A program made the translations under genes and the position numbers. Below, piece after piece: positions 1-9,562 of a stretch of 64,000 nt of DNA; within the stretch, counting starts at the first letter, position 1; each line of letters starts with the position of its first letter. This DNA is from Nitrospirota bacterium. Lineage in GTDB: Bacteria; Nitrospirota; UBA9217. The notes beneath the pieces were generated by a model. It had not been told where the DNA came from, searched no databases, and worked only from the letters and a program-made list of their open reading frames with translations. The stretch spans positions 1 through 64,000 of the forward strand of contig JAOUEV010000001.1 of NCBI GenBank assembly GCA_029858565.1, written 5' to 3'.

Positions 1-221
<221 letters not shown>

Positions 222-243
222 CACGAGAGGAAGGACGATTCAC

Positions 244-549
244 GTGACGCAAAAGATTAGAATACGACTCAAAGGATATGACCACCGTCTGCTTGACCAG
301 TCAGTGGTGGAAATTATGGATACTGCCAAGCGGACCGGTGCAAAGGTTTCCGGACCAATTCCGTTGCCGACGCGTATCAATCGTTGGACCGTCCTCAGAT
401 CGCCCCATGTGGACAAAAAGTCCCGGGAACAGTTCGAGATACGGACGCACAAGCGGTTGCTGGATATTCTTGATCCTACTCCTCAAACCGTTGATGCGCT
501 TATGAAGCTTGATCTTGCTGCCGGCGTTGATGTTGAAATAAAGTTGTAG
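244..549 (+). CDS. rpsJ: Small ribosomal subunit protein S10 (uS10)
   Basis: A 101-residue protein of normal S10 length. It opens with [17 protein letters not shown] and carries the GPIPLPTR loop typical of the family. S10 sits in the 30S head and, as NusE, also takes part in transcription antitermination. The start is GTG at 244 with an AGGAAGGA ribosome-binding site upstream. It heads the S10 operon order rpsJ-rplC-rplD-rplW-rplB-rpsS-rplV-rpsC-rplP-rpmC-rpsQ. Confidence 0.98.
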   Translation: MTQKIRIRLKGYDHRLLDQSVVEIMDTAKRTGAKVSGPIPLPTRINRWTVLRSPHVDKKSREQFEIRTHKRLLDILDPTPQTVDALMKLDLAAGVDVEIKL

Positions 550-607
550 CTCCTAACGACTCAGCCGTGAAACCAAGAGTTTCAGCGGCGCTGTGAAGGA
601 ATTTGCG

Positions 608-1219
608 ATGAGCATGGGAATTATAGGCAAGAAATTGGGAATGAGCCAGATCTTTGACGGCCGGGATTTGATCCCCGTTACGGTGATCCAGGCGGGACCG
701 TGTAAAGTTGTCCAGAAGAAGACTGCCGAGAGAGACGGCTATGAAGCTCTCCAGCTTGCTTTTGAGGAAGAGAACAAGAAGCATCGAGTGACAAAGGCCA
801 TGGCCGGTCATTTTAAAAAGACCGACGTGGTGCCTCACCGATATTTGCGTGAGATCAAGATGTCCGGTTTCGAACAGGGCCAGGACATTAAGGTCGATAT
901 ATTCAAGAAAGGCGACTTGGTCAAGATTTCCGGTGTGACCAAGGGCAAAGGATTCGCCGGTGTCATGAAGCGGCACAATTTCCGCGGAGGACCGGGCAGC
1001 CACGGCTCCATGTTTGACCGCAGACCGGGATCCATCGGTGCGAGTGCTTATCCGTCACGTGTATGGCCAGGAAAAAAACTTCCGGGACACATGGGTGATG
1101 TGAATGTTTCCGTGAAGAACCTGAAGGTTGTGGAAGTAAGGCCGGATCAGAACATCATCCTGATACGAGGCGCAGTCCCCGGTGGGGAAAATGCACTTGT
1201 TCTGATCATGAAGGGATAA
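608..1219 (+). CDS. rplC: Large ribosomal subunit protein L3 (uL3)
   Basis: A 203-residue L3. It has the N-terminal GIIGKKLGMSQIF signature and the conserved GGPGSHGSMFDRRPGSIGAS loop that reaches towards the peptidyl-transferase centre. The ORF track starts at a GTG at 593, but AAGGA at 596-600 lies inside that extension and is correctly spaced for ATG 608. ATG 614 is a second possibility. L3 is an early 50S assembly protein. It lies between rpsJ and rplD. Confidence 0.97.
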   Translation: MSMGIIGKKLGMSQIFDGRDLIPVTVIQAGPCKVVQKKTAERDGYEALQLAFEEENKKHRVTKAMAGHFKKTDVVPHRYLREIKMSGFEQGQDIKVDIFKKGDLVKISGVTKGKGFAGVMKRHNFRGGPGSHGSMFDRRPGSIGASAYPSRVWPGKKLPGHMGDVNVSVKNLKVVEVRPDQNIILIRGAVPGGENALVLIMKG

Positions 1220-1245
1220 GTACAGAAGGATAGAGGGTTCCTACA

Positions 1246-1869
1246 ATGGCATCAGTCGTAATGGTTGATATGAGCAATAAGAAGGTGAAAGACGTGGAAC
1301 TTCCAGCCCTTTTCGGTGCGGAAGTGAAAGGCCACCTTCTCCATTCAGCGGTTGTGAACCAGCTTGCTAATCGGCGTGCGGGTACGGTCGCGACTAAGAA
1401 CAAGGCGCTCGTGAGCGGCGGCGGTGCCAAACCGTTCAAGCAGAAGGGCACCGGTCGTGCGCGCGCGGGCAGCAATAGGTCTCCACTATGGCGTCATGGC
1501 GGTACGATATTCGGACCGCAGCCGCGAGATTACTCCTATAGCATGCCGAAGAAAGAGAAGCGCGCAGCTCTTGCTACGGCGTTCTCGTCCAAGGTAAAAG
1601 ATAGCGCGATGGTCCTTGTGGACAAGATCGAGCTGGCAGCACCGAAGACCAAGGACATGACCGTCCTGCTGAAGACGCTCGGCATCAATGAGAGCGTTCT
1701 GATCCTGCTTCCTGCTGAGAACAAGAACGTTGCACTCGCGTCCAGGAATATTCCGAATGTGAAGGTCCTGCGGATGGAGAACATCAACGTCTACGATCTC
1801 CTGAAATATCGGTATTTGCTCACTACACAGGATGCGATAGCAACTATTCAGGAGGTTTACGGGAAATGA
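1246..1869 (+). CDS. rplD: Large ribosomal subunit protein L4 (uL4)
   Basis: A 207-residue L4, normal length. The extended loop contains KQKGTGRARAGSNRSPLWRHGG and a GPQPRDYSY segment, both family hallmarks; this loop lines the peptide exit tunnel. In enteric bacteria L4 autoregulates the S10 operon, but I see no clear leader structure to support that here. The stop overlaps the rplW start as ATGA, which suggests translational coupling. Confidence 0.97.
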   Translation: MASVVMVDMSNKKVKDVELPALFGAEVKGHLLHSAVVNQLANRRAGTVATKNKALVSGGGAKPFKQKGTGRARAGSNRSPLWRHGGTIFGPQPRDYSYSMPKKEKRAALATAFSSKVKDSAMVLVDKIELAAPKTKDMTVLLKTLGINESVLILLPAENKNVALASRNIPNVKVLRMENINVYDLLKYRYLLTTQDAIATIQEVYGK

Positions 1870-2159
1870 CTATGGACCTCTACGATATCATACGGGTTCC
1901 CCGGATAACAGAAAAGGGGACGCGGCTAAAGGAACAGAGCAATGTTCTTACCTTCGAGGTAAGGAACGATGCGAACAAGGTGCAGGTGCGGAAGGCAATA
2001 GAGGGAATCTTCAAGGTTAAAGTGCTTGATGTGACGACGGTGAATGTCGCAGGTAAGCTGAAGCGCATGGGAATGCGCGAGGGTCGCAGGTCTGATTGGA
2101 AAAAGGCCTATGTGACACTGAAACCAGGTGAAAAGATCGATATTTTCGAGGGTGCATAA
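1866..2159 (+). CDS. rplW: Large ribosomal subunit protein L23 (uL23)
   Basis: A 97-residue L23, recognised by [12 protein letters not shown] near the N terminus and the basic [20 protein letters not shown] region. L23 sits at the exit-tunnel mouth and docks trigger factor and SRP. It overlaps rplD by four bases. ATG 1872 (MDLYDII) is an alternative start two codons in. Confidence 0.97.
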   Translation: MTMDLYDIIRVPRITEKGTRLKEQSNVLTFEVRNDANKVQVRKAIEGIFKVKVLDVTTVNVAGKLKRMGMREGRRSDWKKAYVTLKPGEKIDIFEGA

Positions 2160-2161
2160 TC

Positions 2162-2989
2162 ATGCCGGTAAAGAGCTATAATCCAACATCCGCCGGAAGG
2201 CGGTGGCAGACGGTCTCCACATTCGAGGAAGTGACCAGAAGTAAGCCGGAAAAGTCGCTTGTGGTTCGCGTTCACGAAGAGGGCGGCCGGAACAATCGCG
2301 GCAAGGTCACGGTGCGTTATCGTGCCGGCTGGCACAAGAAGAAGTATCGGATAATTGATTTTCGGCGCGAGAAAGCGGGTGTGCCCGCGACAGTCGCTCA
2401 TATCGAGTATGATCCGAACCGCACGGCGCGTATTGCATTGCTGCACTATGCAGACGGCGAAAAGCGCTACATCCTCGCTCCTTTGGGACTGAAGGTCGGT
2501 GATACGGTTGTATCTGGACCGGATGCGGATATCCGTCCCGGGAATGCGCTTCCGATGACATCGATTCCTGTTGGTACGGTCATTCACAACGTCGAACTGA
2601 AGAAGGGCGCTGGCGGTCAGATCGCCAGAAGTGCTGGTGCTTCGGTACAACTTCTTGCGAGAGAGGGTGAGCACGCAACGCTCCGTCTCAACTCGGGAGA
2701 GGTACGGAAAGTGCGCTCTGAGTGCATGGCCACGATTGGGCAGGTCGGTAACCTTGACCATGAGAATATCAGCATCGGGAAAGCAGGTCGCGCCCGGTGG
2801 ATGGGAATCAAACCGCGCGTTCGCGGTGTGGCGATGAATCCGGTTGACCATCCTCTCGGTGGTGGAGAAGGTAAATCGTCAGGCGGACGTCCCGGGTGCT
2901 CACCATGGGGTCTGCCCGACGGGAAAAAGACGAGAAAGAACAAGAAGACGACGAAATACATTATTTCCAGAAGGACCAAGAGCAGATAA
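2162..2989 (+). CDS. rplB: Large ribosomal subunit protein L2 (uL2)
   Basis: A 275-residue L2, the usual length. The N-terminal half carries [16 protein letters not shown]. The C-terminal half carries [20 protein letters not shown], including the His that reaches the peptidyl-transferase centre in known ribosomes. It begins two bases after the rplW stop. Confidence 0.98.
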   Translation: MPVKSYNPTSAGRRWQTVSTFEEVTRSKPEKSLVVRVHEEGGRNNRGKVTVRYRAGWHKKKYRIIDFRREKAGVPATVAHIEYDPNRTARIALLHYADGEKRYILAPLGLKVGDTVVSGPDADIRPGNALPMTSIPVGTVIHNVELKKGAGGQIARSAGASVQLLAREGEHATLRLNSGEVRKVRSECMATIGQVGNLDHENISIGKAGRARWMGIKPRVRGVAMNPVDHPLGGGEGKSSGGRPGCSPWGLPDGKKTRKNKKTTKYIISRRTKSR

Positions 2990-3001
2990 GCGGAGGGTGC
3001 G

Positions 3002-3292
3002 GTGCCGAGATCAGTAAAAAAAGGACCGTTTGTTGACGGCCATCTGACCAAAAAAGTTGAAGCAATGAATGCCAGCGGTGACAAGAAGCTAATCAAGACT
3101 TGGTCACGCCGGTCGACTATCCTTCCGGAATTTGTCGGGCATACTATGGCGGTCCATAATGGGAAGAAATTTATTCCCGTCTATGTAACTGAGAACATGG
3201 TTGGTCACAAGCTCGGCGAGTTTTCCCCGACTCGTACGTTTAAGGGACACGGTGGATCGAAGGCCGCAGAGAAATCGAGTGCGCCGAAGTAA
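3002..3292 (+). CDS. rpsS: Small ribosomal subunit protein S19 (uS19)
   Basis: A 96-residue S19 with the [14 protein letters not shown] start, the [15 protein letters not shown] core and the [12 protein letters not shown] signature. It binds the 30S head next to S13. The start is GTG at 3002 preceded by GCGGAGG. The short Ala/Lys tail after GHGG is variable in the family. Confidence 0.97.
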   Translation: MPRSVKKGPFVDGHLTKKVEAMNASGDKKLIKTWSRRSTILPEFVGHTMAVHNGKKFIPVYVTENMVGHKLGEFSPTRTFKGHGGSKAAEKSSAPK

Positions 3293-3326
3293 GATTGGAA
3301 TCTGGGTAATTTAGAGAGGACAGGAT

Positions 3327-3656
3327 ATGGAAGTAACAGCAACAGCCAAACATATTCGCATCACTCCACGGAAAGCGCGTCAGGTGATCGATCTCATTCG
3401 GGGAAAGATGGTCGGCGAAGCCAGAAGCATACTGACGTTCACACCGCTTCATGCCGCACGCATTGTAAAGAAGATTCTTGATTCGGCAGTCGCGAATGCG
3501 GAGCAGAAGAAGGTGAACGACGTTGATTCTCTTAAGATCAACAAAGCTTTCGTTAGCCAGGGTGTCAGCATGAAGCGGATGCGTGCACGGGCCATGGGCC
3601 GCGGTAACGTGATCCGGAAACGAACGAGCCATATAACAGTGGTATTGTCAGCGTAG
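3327..3656 (+). CDS. rplV: Large ribosomal subunit protein L22 (uL22)
   Basis: A 109-residue L22. It shows HIRITPRKARQVIDLIRGK at the N terminus and the MKRMRARAMGRGNVIRKRTSH hairpin that lines the exit tunnel, the site of macrolide resistance changes in other species. GAGAGGAC supplies the ribosome-binding site. Confidence 0.97.
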   Translation: MEVTATAKHIRITPRKARQVIDLIRGKMVGEARSILTFTPLHAARIVKKILDSAVANAEQKKVNDVDSLKINKAFVSQGVSMKRMRARAMGRGNVIRKRTSHITVVLSA

Positions 3657-3674
3657 TATCTCAGTGGAGGGATA

Positions 3675-4316
3675 ATGGGTCAGAAAGTACATCCGATCGG
3701 GCTTCGGCTCGGCATCATCAAAACATGGGACTCCCGCTGGTACGCGAAGAAGAACTATGCGGCGCTCCTTCACGAGGATATCAACATCCGGAAGATCGTC
3801 AAAGAACGCTTGACGCATGCCGGGGTGGCGAAGATCGAGATCGAACGTGCCGGCCAGAAGGCAAAGATTAATATTCATACCGCTCGTCCCGGGATCATCA
3901 TCGGGAAAAAAGGTGCAGAGGTCGACAAACTGAAGAAAGACCTCGAAACCATGACGGGCAAACAAATGTACATAAATATTCAGGAAATTCGACGTCCCGA
4001 ACTCGAAGCGCAGCTCGTTGCGGAAAATATAGCACTCCAGTTGGAGCGAAGAATTGCGTTTCGTCGTGCCATGAAGAAGTCGGTAACATCAGCTCTTCGA
4101 CTGGGCGCGCAGGGGATCAAGATTACTTGTGCTGGTAGGCTGGCCGGGGCAGAAATTGCCAGGACCGAATGGTATCGCGAGGGAAGGGTTCCGCTTCACA
4201 CCCTGCGTGCCGATATCCAATATGGATTCGCCGAGGCAAAGACCACCATGGGCCAGATTGGTGTGAAGGTCTGGATTTATAAGGGTGAAGTACTTCAGTT
4301 GCAAAAGACTGTTTAG
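3675..4316 (+). CDS. rpsC: Small ribosomal subunit protein S3 (uS3)
   Basis: A 213-residue S3. An N-terminal [14 protein letters not shown] is followed by a type II KH domain with the [16 protein letters not shown] loop and the C-terminal [20 protein letters not shown] segment. S3 lines the mRNA entry tunnel. It follows rplV by 18 bases with a GGAGGG ribosome-binding site. Confidence 0.98.
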   Translation: MGQKVHPIGLRLGIIKTWDSRWYAKKNYAALLHEDINIRKIVKERLTHAGVAKIEIERAGQKAKINIHTARPGIIIGKKGAEVDKLKKDLETMTGKQMYINIQEIRRPELEAQLVAENIALQLERRIAFRRAMKKSVTSALRLGAQGIKITCAGRLAGAEIARTEWYREGRVPLHTLRADIQYGFAEAKTTMGQIGVKVWIYKGEVLQLQKTV

Positions 4317-4364
4317 TCACTGATAGGCAACGACGACTTTGAAAATATGTAAAGGACAGCTATC

Positions 4365-4781
4365 ATGCTTGCACCAAAGCGCGTAAAATTTAGAAAGATG
4401 CATAAAGGCCGGATGAAGGGCACTTCACTGCGTGGCGCGGAAGTGAGCTACGGCGAGTACGGCCTCAAAGCTCTTGAGCCCGGCTGGGTAACGAGCCGTC
4501 AGATTGAAGCAGCGCGAATTGCCATGACGCGATACGTGAAGCGCGGCGGGAAGATATGGATTCGTATATTTCCGGACAAGCCGATCACCAAGAAGCCCGC
4601 GGAGACCCGTATGGGTAGCGGAAAAGGATCTCCGGAATACTGGGTAGCGGTGATTAAGCCTGGCCGCGTGCTCTATGAGATGGGCGGCGTTGATGAGTCT
4701 GTAGCTCGTGAAGCTTTCCGGCTTGCAGCATATAAATTGCCCTTGGCGACCAAGTTCATATCGCGGGAGGGTGAATTATGA
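4365..4781 (+). CDS. rplP: Large ribosomal subunit protein L16 (uL16)
   Basis: A 138-residue L16 with the [17 protein letters not shown] start, the [20 protein letters not shown] core and the [11 protein letters not shown] region. It contacts A-site tRNA and is needed late in 50S assembly. The stop overlaps the rpmC start by four bases (ATGA). Confidence 0.97.
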   Translation: MLAPKRVKFRKMHKGRMKGTSLRGAEVSYGEYGLKALEPGWVTSRQIEAARIAMTRYVKRGGKIWIRIFPDKPITKKPAETRMGSGKGSPEYWVAVIKPGRVLYEMGGVDESVAREAFRLAAYKLPLATKFISREGEL

Positions 4782-4978
4782 AATCGAGCGTGAAGGAAAT
4801 CCGGGACCTCTCTCAGGAAGAGTTGGTAGCGAAAGCCATCGAACTGAAGAAAGAGATGTTCAATCTCAGGTTCCAGCAGGCCATGGGTCAGATCGAAAAT
4901 CCCATGCGGCTCCGGATACTCCGGAAGGATATTGCAAAAACCAAAACGATCTTAAAGGAAAAGTATGGGCGAGGCTAA
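4778..4978 (+). CDS. rpmC: Large ribosomal subunit protein L29 (uL29)
   Basis: A 66-residue helical hairpin protein. The [10 protein letters not shown] start, [12 protein letters not shown] and [12 protein letters not shown]-like second helix (here [12 protein letters not shown]) are typical of L29 near the exit tunnel. It overlaps rplP at its start and rpsQ by 14 bases at its end, so all three are probably translationally coupled. Confidence 0.96.
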   Translation: MKSSVKEIRDLSQEELVAKAIELKKEMFNLRFQQAMGQIENPMRLRILRKDIAKTKTILKEKYGRG

Positions 4979-5222
4979 GAAGAAAAAGACGTATATCGGT
5001 CGCGTCGTAAGCGACAAAATGGACAAAACGGTCGTGCTGGCTGTGACGCGCAGGATAGCACACACGCGTTACAATAAGGTCGTCAATCGGACGACCAAGT
5101 TCAAGGCCCATGATGAGAAAAATGAATGCAAGATAGGCGATCTTGTACGTTTCATCGAGACACGGCCACTGTCCAAGGATAAGCGATGGAAGGTCCTTGA
5201 GATCATAGAGAAGGCAATTTAG
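4965..5222 (+). CDS. rpsQ: Small ribosomal subunit protein S17 (uS17)
   Basis: An 85-residue S17. It contains the [20 protein letters not shown] strand pair and the [21 protein letters not shown]-fold segment. S17 is a primary 16S rRNA binder. The start lies inside the end of rpmC, with AAGGAAAAGT as the ribosome-binding site. Confidence 0.97.
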   Translation: MGEAKKKKTYIGRVVSDKMDKTVVLAVTRRIAHTRYNKVVNRTTKFKAHDEKNECKIGDLVRFIETRPLSKDKRWKVLEIIEKAI

Positions 5223-5275
5223 CCGATCGGGATTGGGCGCCGAATTTTGATAGTCAATAGAGAAGGTACAAGACC

Positions 5276-5644
5276 ATGATTCAGCAGCAGACAGTATTGG
5301 ATGTGGCAGATAATTCAGGGGCAAAGAAAGTCATGTGCATCAAGGTGATAGGCGGAACGCGCAAACGGTACGCGACCTTGGGTGATGTGATCATTGTCGC
5401 CATTAAAATGGCAATTCCTGATGGGCAGGTTAAAAAAGGAACTGTCGCGAAAGCGGTAGTTGTAAGAACTGCCAAGGAAGTGCGCAGGCCTGATGGTTCC
5501 TATATCAAGTTCGATCGCAATGCTGCGGTACTTATCAATAACGCGAACGAACCGGTCGGTACCCGTATATTCGGACCGGTGGCGCGTGAACTTCGCAAAA
5601 AGAATTTCATGAAGATTATTTCGCTTGCCCCGGAAGTCCTCTAA
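5276..5644 (+). CDS. rplN: Large ribosomal subunit protein L14 (uL14)
   Basis: A 122-residue L14, exactly the usual length. It has the [20 protein letters not shown] start and the [13 protein letters not shown] motif near the C terminus. It forms an intersubunit bridge. By the usual scheme this gene opens the spc operon; 53 bases separate it from rpsQ and I see no convincing promoter in that gap. Confidence 0.98.
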   Translation: MIQQQTVLDVADNSGAKKVMCIKVIGGTRKRYATLGDVIIVAIKMAIPDGQVKKGTVAKAVVVRTAKEVRRPDGSYIKFDRNAAVLINNANEPVGTRIFGPVARELRKKNFMKIISLAPEVL

Positions 5645-5692
5645 GCCGTTCGGAGAGCCGGACGATTTTAGTGCAGAATAGGAAGAACGAAG

Positions 5693-6004
5693 ATGCAGAT
5701 CAAAAAGAATGACACCGTATTAGTCACCGCTGGGAAGGAAAAGGGGAAGCGCGGCAGAGTGATTGCCGTCTATCCGAGCAATAATCGCGTTCTCATCGAA
5801 AAGCTGAATATGATCAAACGGCATACTAAGCCGAACCAGCAACTTAAGCAGGGCGGTATTGTCGAGAGGGAAAGTCCGATCTCGGCGGCGAACGTGAGGC
5901 TTATCTGTAATAAGTGCGACAAGCCCACCAGTATTTCCCGAAAAACCCAGGGCGACGGGACCCGCGCGCGGGTATGTAAGGCCTGCGAAGCAACTTTGGA
6001 TTAA
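5693..6004 (+). CDS. rplX: Large ribosomal subunit protein L24 (uL24)
   Basis: A 103-residue L24. The KOW motif ([16 protein letters not shown]) is near the N terminus. Two CxxC pairs, CNKC and CKAC, in the C-terminal third could bind zinc, as in many bacterial L24 proteins. L24 initiates 50S assembly. Confidence 0.97.
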   Translation: MQIKKNDTVLVTAGKEKGKRGRVIAVYPSNNRVLIEKLNMIKRHTKPNQQLKQGGIVERESPISAANVRLICNKCDKPTSISRKTQGDGTRARVCKACEATLD

Positions 6005-6027
6005 GGCGTTCTACTAGGAAAGCGACT

Positions 6028-6717
6028 ATGGCAGACAAGAAAGAAAAGACAAAAGTGACAAAGAGCGGAGAGAAGAAAACTCCGGCGAAAGCTGTCTCCG
6101 CGAAAAAGGCAAAGAGCGTTGCTCCAGAAGCAGCCGCTACGCCGAAAGCGCCGTCCGCAGCTGCCGTGAAGGCACCCACCCCGCGGCTGAAGGAGCGGTA
6201 TCATCGGGATGTGATTCCTGCGCTCATGAAGCAGTTCAGCTACAAGAATCCCATGCAAGTTCCAAAGCTGGTTAAAGTGGTGCTTAACATGGGTATGGGT
6301 GAAGCTATCGCGAACGCAAAGTCACTTGACCATGCGGTCAGTGAACTTGGTCTTATCACCGGCCAGCATCCTGTGGTGACACGTGCCAAGAAATCCATCG
6401 CGACTTTTAAACTGCGTGAAGGTATGCCAATCGGGACGACCGTGACTCTGCGTCGGGAGCGGATGTACGAGTTCCTGGATCGATTCATCTCTGCGGCTCT
6501 GCCGCGCATCAGAGATTTTCGTGGAATCCCGACCAAGTCGTTCGATGGACGTGGAAACTATTCCCTTGGAATTCGTGAACAGGTGATATTTCCAGAGATC
6601 GAGATCGACAAGGTTGACGCGATTCATGGTATGGATATAACTATTGTGACAACGGCAAAAACCGATGAGGAAGGTAGAGCTCTTCTCAACCACCTCGGTA
6701 TGCCGTTCAGAAAGTAG
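6028..6717 (+). CDS. rplE: Large ribosomal subunit protein L5 (uL5) with N-terminal extension
   Basis: A 229-residue L5, against about 180 residues in most bacteria. The canonical protein begins near residue 52 ([19 protein letters not shown]) and includes the conserved [20 protein letters not shown] and the [10 protein letters not shown] segment. Residues 1-50 are a low-complexity Lys/Ala/Pro extension. AGGAAAG lies correctly upstream of ATG 6028. The only in-frame internal start near the canonical position is a GTG at 6166 with no ribosome-binding site, so I keep the long form. L5 binds 5S rRNA in the central protuberance. Confidence 0.95.
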   Translation: MADKKEKTKVTKSGEKKTPAKAVSAKKAKSVAPEAAATPKAPSAAAVKAPTPRLKERYHRDVIPALMKQFSYKNPMQVPKLVKVVLNMGMGEAIANAKSLDHAVSELGLITGQHPVVTRAKKSIATFKLREGMPIGTTVTLRRERMYEFLDRFISAALPRIRDFRGIPTKSFDGRGNYSLGIREQVIFPEIEIDKVDAIHGMDITIVTTAKTDEEGRALLNHLGMPFRK

Positions 6718-6729
6718 GCTGGAGGAATC

Positions 6730-6915
6730 ATGGCTAAGAAGTCGTTGATCGCCAAGGCAAAACGCGCGCCTAAGTTCAAGGTACGGACGTATCACCGCTG
6801 TCCATTGTGCGGAAGGTCCCGTGGATACCTTAGAAAATTCGACATGTGCCGAATCTGTTTCCGTAACCGTTCGTTGCGGGGAGAAATTCCGGGTGTAGTA
6901 AAGGCCAGCTGGTAA
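6730..6915 (+). CDS. rpsN: Small ribosomal subunit protein S14 type Z (uS14, zinc form)
   Basis: A 61-residue short S14. CPLC and CRIC form the four-Cys zinc site that marks the zinc-binding type, in contrast to the longer Cys-less form of enteric bacteria. The C terminus [11 protein letters not shown] is family-typical. GGAGG sits seven bases upstream. It is placed between rplE and rpsH as in most spc operons. Confidence 0.97.
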   Translation: MAKKSLIAKAKRAPKFKVRTYHRCPLCGRSRGYLRKFDMCRICFRNRSLRGEIPGVVKASW

Positions 6916-6934
6916 GCGAGAGGGGTTCGAACAG

Positions 6935-7330
6935 ATGATGACAGATCCAATAGCGGATATGCTCACACGCATCCGCAACGCAAGCAAGGCAAAACTTGAA
7001 AAGGTGGACATTCCCTCGTCCAAGCTTAAGCTCGAGATTGCAAAGATACTCAAGGATGAGGGTTTTATAAAGAACTTGAAGATGGTTAAAGACCGCCGTC
7101 AAGGAGTAATACGTGTCTATTTGAAGTATTCAGACGAGGATGCGCCTATAATCCAGGGGATAAAACGCGTCAGCAGGCCGGGTTGCAGGGTCTATGTTGG
7201 TAACGACGCGATTCCCAAGGTTATGGCCGGTATGGGAACGGCAATTCTGTCTACGCCTCGTGGAGTACAGACCGGCAAACAGGCGAAAAAGGACAATGTT
7301 GGCGGTGAAGTGCTCTGCCACGTGTGGTAA
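6935..7330 (+). CDS. rpsH: Small ribosomal subunit protein S8 (uS8)
   Basis: A 131-residue S8 with [14 protein letters not shown] at the start, [12 protein letters not shown] in the middle and the [13 protein letters not shown] and GGEVLCHVW signatures at the end. S8 is a key 16S central-domain binder; it autoregulates spc in E. coli. ATG 6938 (MTDPIAD) is an equally plausible start one codon in. Confidence 0.97.
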   Translation: MMTDPIADMLTRIRNASKAKLEKVDIPSSKLKLEIAKILKDEGFIKNLKMVKDRRQGVIRVYLKYSDEDAPIIQGIKRVSRPGCRVYVGNDAIPKVMAGMGTAILSTPRGVQTGKQAKKDNVGGEVLCHVW

Positions 7331-7377
7331 GAGAAGCAATAGCGATTTTATCGCAGCACAAGAACTGAGGAGTCCGT

Positions 7378-7926
7378 ATGTCGAGGGTGGGTAAAAAACC
7401 GATAGAAATGCCGTCCGGCGTTGAAGCGAAGATCGAAACAGGAAAAATCACTGTGAAGGGACCGCTTGGCGAGATGTCCCAAGCAGTGAGTCCAAAACTG
7501 ACGGTCAAAAAAGCGGAGAATAAACTTCTGGTGGAGCGTCTCTCAGAAGCAAAAGTATACCGCGAGCTTCACGGCCTCACCAGGAACCTTATTGCAAATA
7601 TGGTAACAGGTGTAAGCAAAGGGTATGATAAGACCCTTGATATATCTGGCGTCGGATTCAAGGCTGCCGTACACGGACAAAATCTGCTGTTCACACTTGG
7701 ATTTTCCCATCCGATCGTATTTCCGCTTCCTCAAGGGATAAAGGCAACCGTGGATGCAAAACAGACGCAGGTTGTCATCAAAGGCACCGACAAGCAGTTG
7801 GTCGGCCAGATGGCGGCAAATATCCGTGGTCTCAAGAGACCTGAGCCATACAAGGGCAAAGGCATCAAGTACAGCACCGAAGTGATTCAGCGCAAGGAAG
7901 GCAAAGCAGGCAAGGGCGGGAAATAG
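7378..7926 (+). CDS. rplF: Large ribosomal subunit protein L6 (uL6)
   Basis: A 182-residue L6. It shows SRVGKKPIEMPSGVE at the N terminus and the C-terminal IRGLKRPEPYKGKGIKY signature. L6 lies near the GTPase-associated centre. It is preceded by a 47-base gap and a CTGAGGAG ribosome-binding site. Confidence 0.97.
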   Translation: MSRVGKKPIEMPSGVEAKIETGKITVKGPLGEMSQAVSPKLTVKKAENKLLVERLSEAKVYRELHGLTRNLIANMVTGVSKGYDKTLDISGVGFKAAVHGQNLLFTLGFSHPIVFPLPQGIKATVDAKQTQVVIKGTDKQLVGQMAANIRGLKRPEPYKGKGIKYSTEVIQRKEGKAGKGGK

Positions 7927-7988
7927 CTTCCTCCTAGGCATTGCAAATGCGTAGCAAGCAGATTCTTTATGTATGATGGAGAGATAAC

Positions 7989-8351
7989 GTGGCACTGAGC
8001 AAAGATCAATCAAGACAAAGACGGCACAAGCGCATACGTAAACGGGTCAACGGAACGGGGACCAAGCCTCGTCTGAGCGTCTACAAAAGCTTGAACCACA
8101 TTTACGTTCAACTCATCGATGATATGGCGGGGAAGACAATACTATCCGCATCGACGCTTGAGAAGGAAATCGGCGCCGCGGTGAAGCATGGCGGAAACCT
8201 TGATGCAGCGAAAAAAGTCGGTGCGAGCATCGCGAAAAAGGCGCTGAGTAAGCAGATCACGGACGTTATTTTCGACCGTGGCGGATATAAATATCACGGG
8301 TGTATTAAGGCATTGGCTGATGCAGCTCGTGAACAGGGACTTAAGTTCTAA
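7989..8351 (+). CDS. rplR: Large ribosomal subunit protein L18 (uL18)
   Basis: A 120-residue L18 with an Arg/Lys-rich N terminus, RLSVYKSLNHIYVQLIDD in the middle and FDRGGYKYHGCIKALADAAR at the end. It binds 5S rRNA together with L5. The start is GTG at 7989 after GGAGAG. Confidence 0.97.
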   Translation: MALSKDQSRQRRHKRIRKRVNGTGTKPRLSVYKSLNHIYVQLIDDMAGKTILSASTLEKEIGAAVKHGGNLDAAKKVGASIAKKALSKQITDVIFDRGGYKYHGCIKALADAAREQGLKF

Positions 8352-8375
8352 ACGAAGCGGGAAGCGGAGGATGCT

Positions 8376-8888
8376 TTGGCTGAGAAATATGTAAGAGAGA
8401 CAGATGGTGAAGGCCAGGAGCTGAAGGATAAGCTGGTACAGTTGAATCGCGTTGCCAAAGTCGTAAAAGGCGGAAAGCGGTTCAATTTCAGTGCGCTGGT
8501 TGTAGTCGGAGATGGCAAAGGCCGCGTCGGTGTCGGTAAAGGTAAGGCCGCTGAAGCGCCGGTAGCGATCAAAAAGGCCGTGGAACGCGCGAAGAAGAAC
8601 ATGATTGCCGTATCCCTCAAGGGCGATACTATTCCGCACCAGGTATTTGGCCATTATGGCGCAGGCAAGGTTCTTCTCAAGCCGGCTTCCGAAGGTACAG
8701 GACTGATCGCAGGCGGAGCATCACGCGCTGTTCTCGAAGTTGCCGGGGTGCGCAACGTCCTCTGCAAATCGCTGGGGTCCAGCAATCCTCATAATGTGGT
8801 GAGTGCCACGATGCAGGGTCTGCTCCAGCTTAGAAGCATTGAAAAGGTTGCAAGTCTTCGGGGAAAAACGGTTGAGGAGCTCTCCTAA
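8376..8888 (+). CDS. rpsE: Small ribosomal subunit protein S5 (uS5)
   Basis: A 170-residue S5. The dsRNA-binding-like N-terminal domain includes [20 protein letters not shown] and [12 protein letters not shown]. The C-terminal domain includes [18 protein letters not shown] and [17 protein letters not shown]5 acts in decoding accuracy and mRNA entry. The start is TTG at 8376 with a strong GCGGAGG five bases upstream. Confidence 0.97.
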   Translation: MAEKYVRETDGEGQELKDKLVQLNRVAKVVKGGKRFNFSALVVVGDGKGRVGVGKGKAAEAPVAIKKAVERAKKNMIAVSLKGDTIPHQVFGHYGAGKVLLKPASEGTGLIAGGASRAVLEVAGVRNVLCKSLGSSNPHNVVSATMQGLLQLRSIEKVASLRGKTVEELS

Positions 8889-8889
8889 T

Positions 8890-9084
8890 ATGCCTGCTAC
8901 GGATACGAAGAAAATTAAAATCACTTTGGTTAAAAGCGGTATCGCCCGACCTGGCAAGCATAAGGTAGTGATTGTAGGATTGGGTCTCAATAAATTGAAC
9001 AAGTCCGTGATTCGTCTGGACACACCGGAGATTCGCGGTATGATCAGAAAAATCAGCCATCTTGTGCAGGTTGAGAACGCATAA
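8890..9084 (+). CDS. rpmD: Large ribosomal subunit protein L30 (uL30)
   Basis: A 64-residue L30: IKITLVKSGIARPGKHK, then GLGLNKLNKSV and the MIRKISHLVQVE tail. The ORF track extends upstream to 8803, but those residues are a shifted-frame reading of rpsE. ATG 8890 lies one base after the rpsE stop and gives the standard length. Confidence 0.96.
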   Translation: MPATDTKKIKITLVKSGIARPGKHKVVIVGLGLNKLNKSVIRLDTPEIRGMIRKISHLVQVENA

Positions 9085-9124
9085 GGTCTGCGTTAATTAA
9101 AAAGCGATAGGTCGGATTACTACT

Positions 9125-9559
9125 ATGAGATTAGAAGAACTGAAACCGTCCCCTGGGGCGAGAAAAAAGACAAAGCGTGTTGGACGGGGCCCTGGCTCCG
9201 GCAGCGGCAAGACCGCAGGTAAAGGCCACAAGGGTCAGAAGGCGCGTTCCGGTGGTGTCAAGGGTCCTGGCTTCGAGGGCGGACAGATGCCCTTGCAAAG
9301 AAGGCTTCCCAAGCGCGGTTTCACCAATATCTTCCGCCGGGAGTATGCTGTGGTGAATTTGCGTGATCTTGATGGAATGAGTGGAACGGTGACTCCTGAA
9401 ACCCTGAAACAGCAGGGTGTTGTAAAAGACATGAAATCAGGAATCAAGGTGCTGGGTGTGGGAGATCTGAAAACTGCGCTGACCATTCGCGCACATAAGT
9501 TCAGCAAGAGTGCATTGGACAAGATCCAGGCCTCGGGCGGCAAGGCTGAGGTAATATAG
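9125..9559 (+). CDS. rplO: Large ribosomal subunit protein L15 (uL15)
   Basis: A 144-residue L15. It begins [20 protein letters not shown], followed by the Gly-rich [20 protein letters not shown] stretch and [18 protein letters not shown]. It is a late 50S assembly protein. It is directly followed by secY with a three-base gap, the common spc arrangement. Confidence 0.97.
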   Translation: MRLEELKPSPGARKKTKRVGRGPGSGSGKTAGKGHKGQKARSGGVKGPGFEGGQMPLQRRLPKRGFTNIFRREYAVVNLRDLDGMSGTVTPETLKQQGVVKDMKSGIKVLGVGDLKTALTIRAHKFSKSALDKIQASGGKAEVI

Positions 9560-9562
9560 CGC

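Noticed and set aside
500-1003. Long antisense frames opposite the ribosomal genes, such as 500-1003 and 2108-2851
   Set aside because: They mirror the codon structure of highly conserved ribosomal genes and have no independent signals.
6900-6950. GGTTCGAA-type sequence near 6924 that recalls a tRNA T-arm
   Set aside because: No matching acceptor, D or anticodon stems surround it; it is the rpsH leader.
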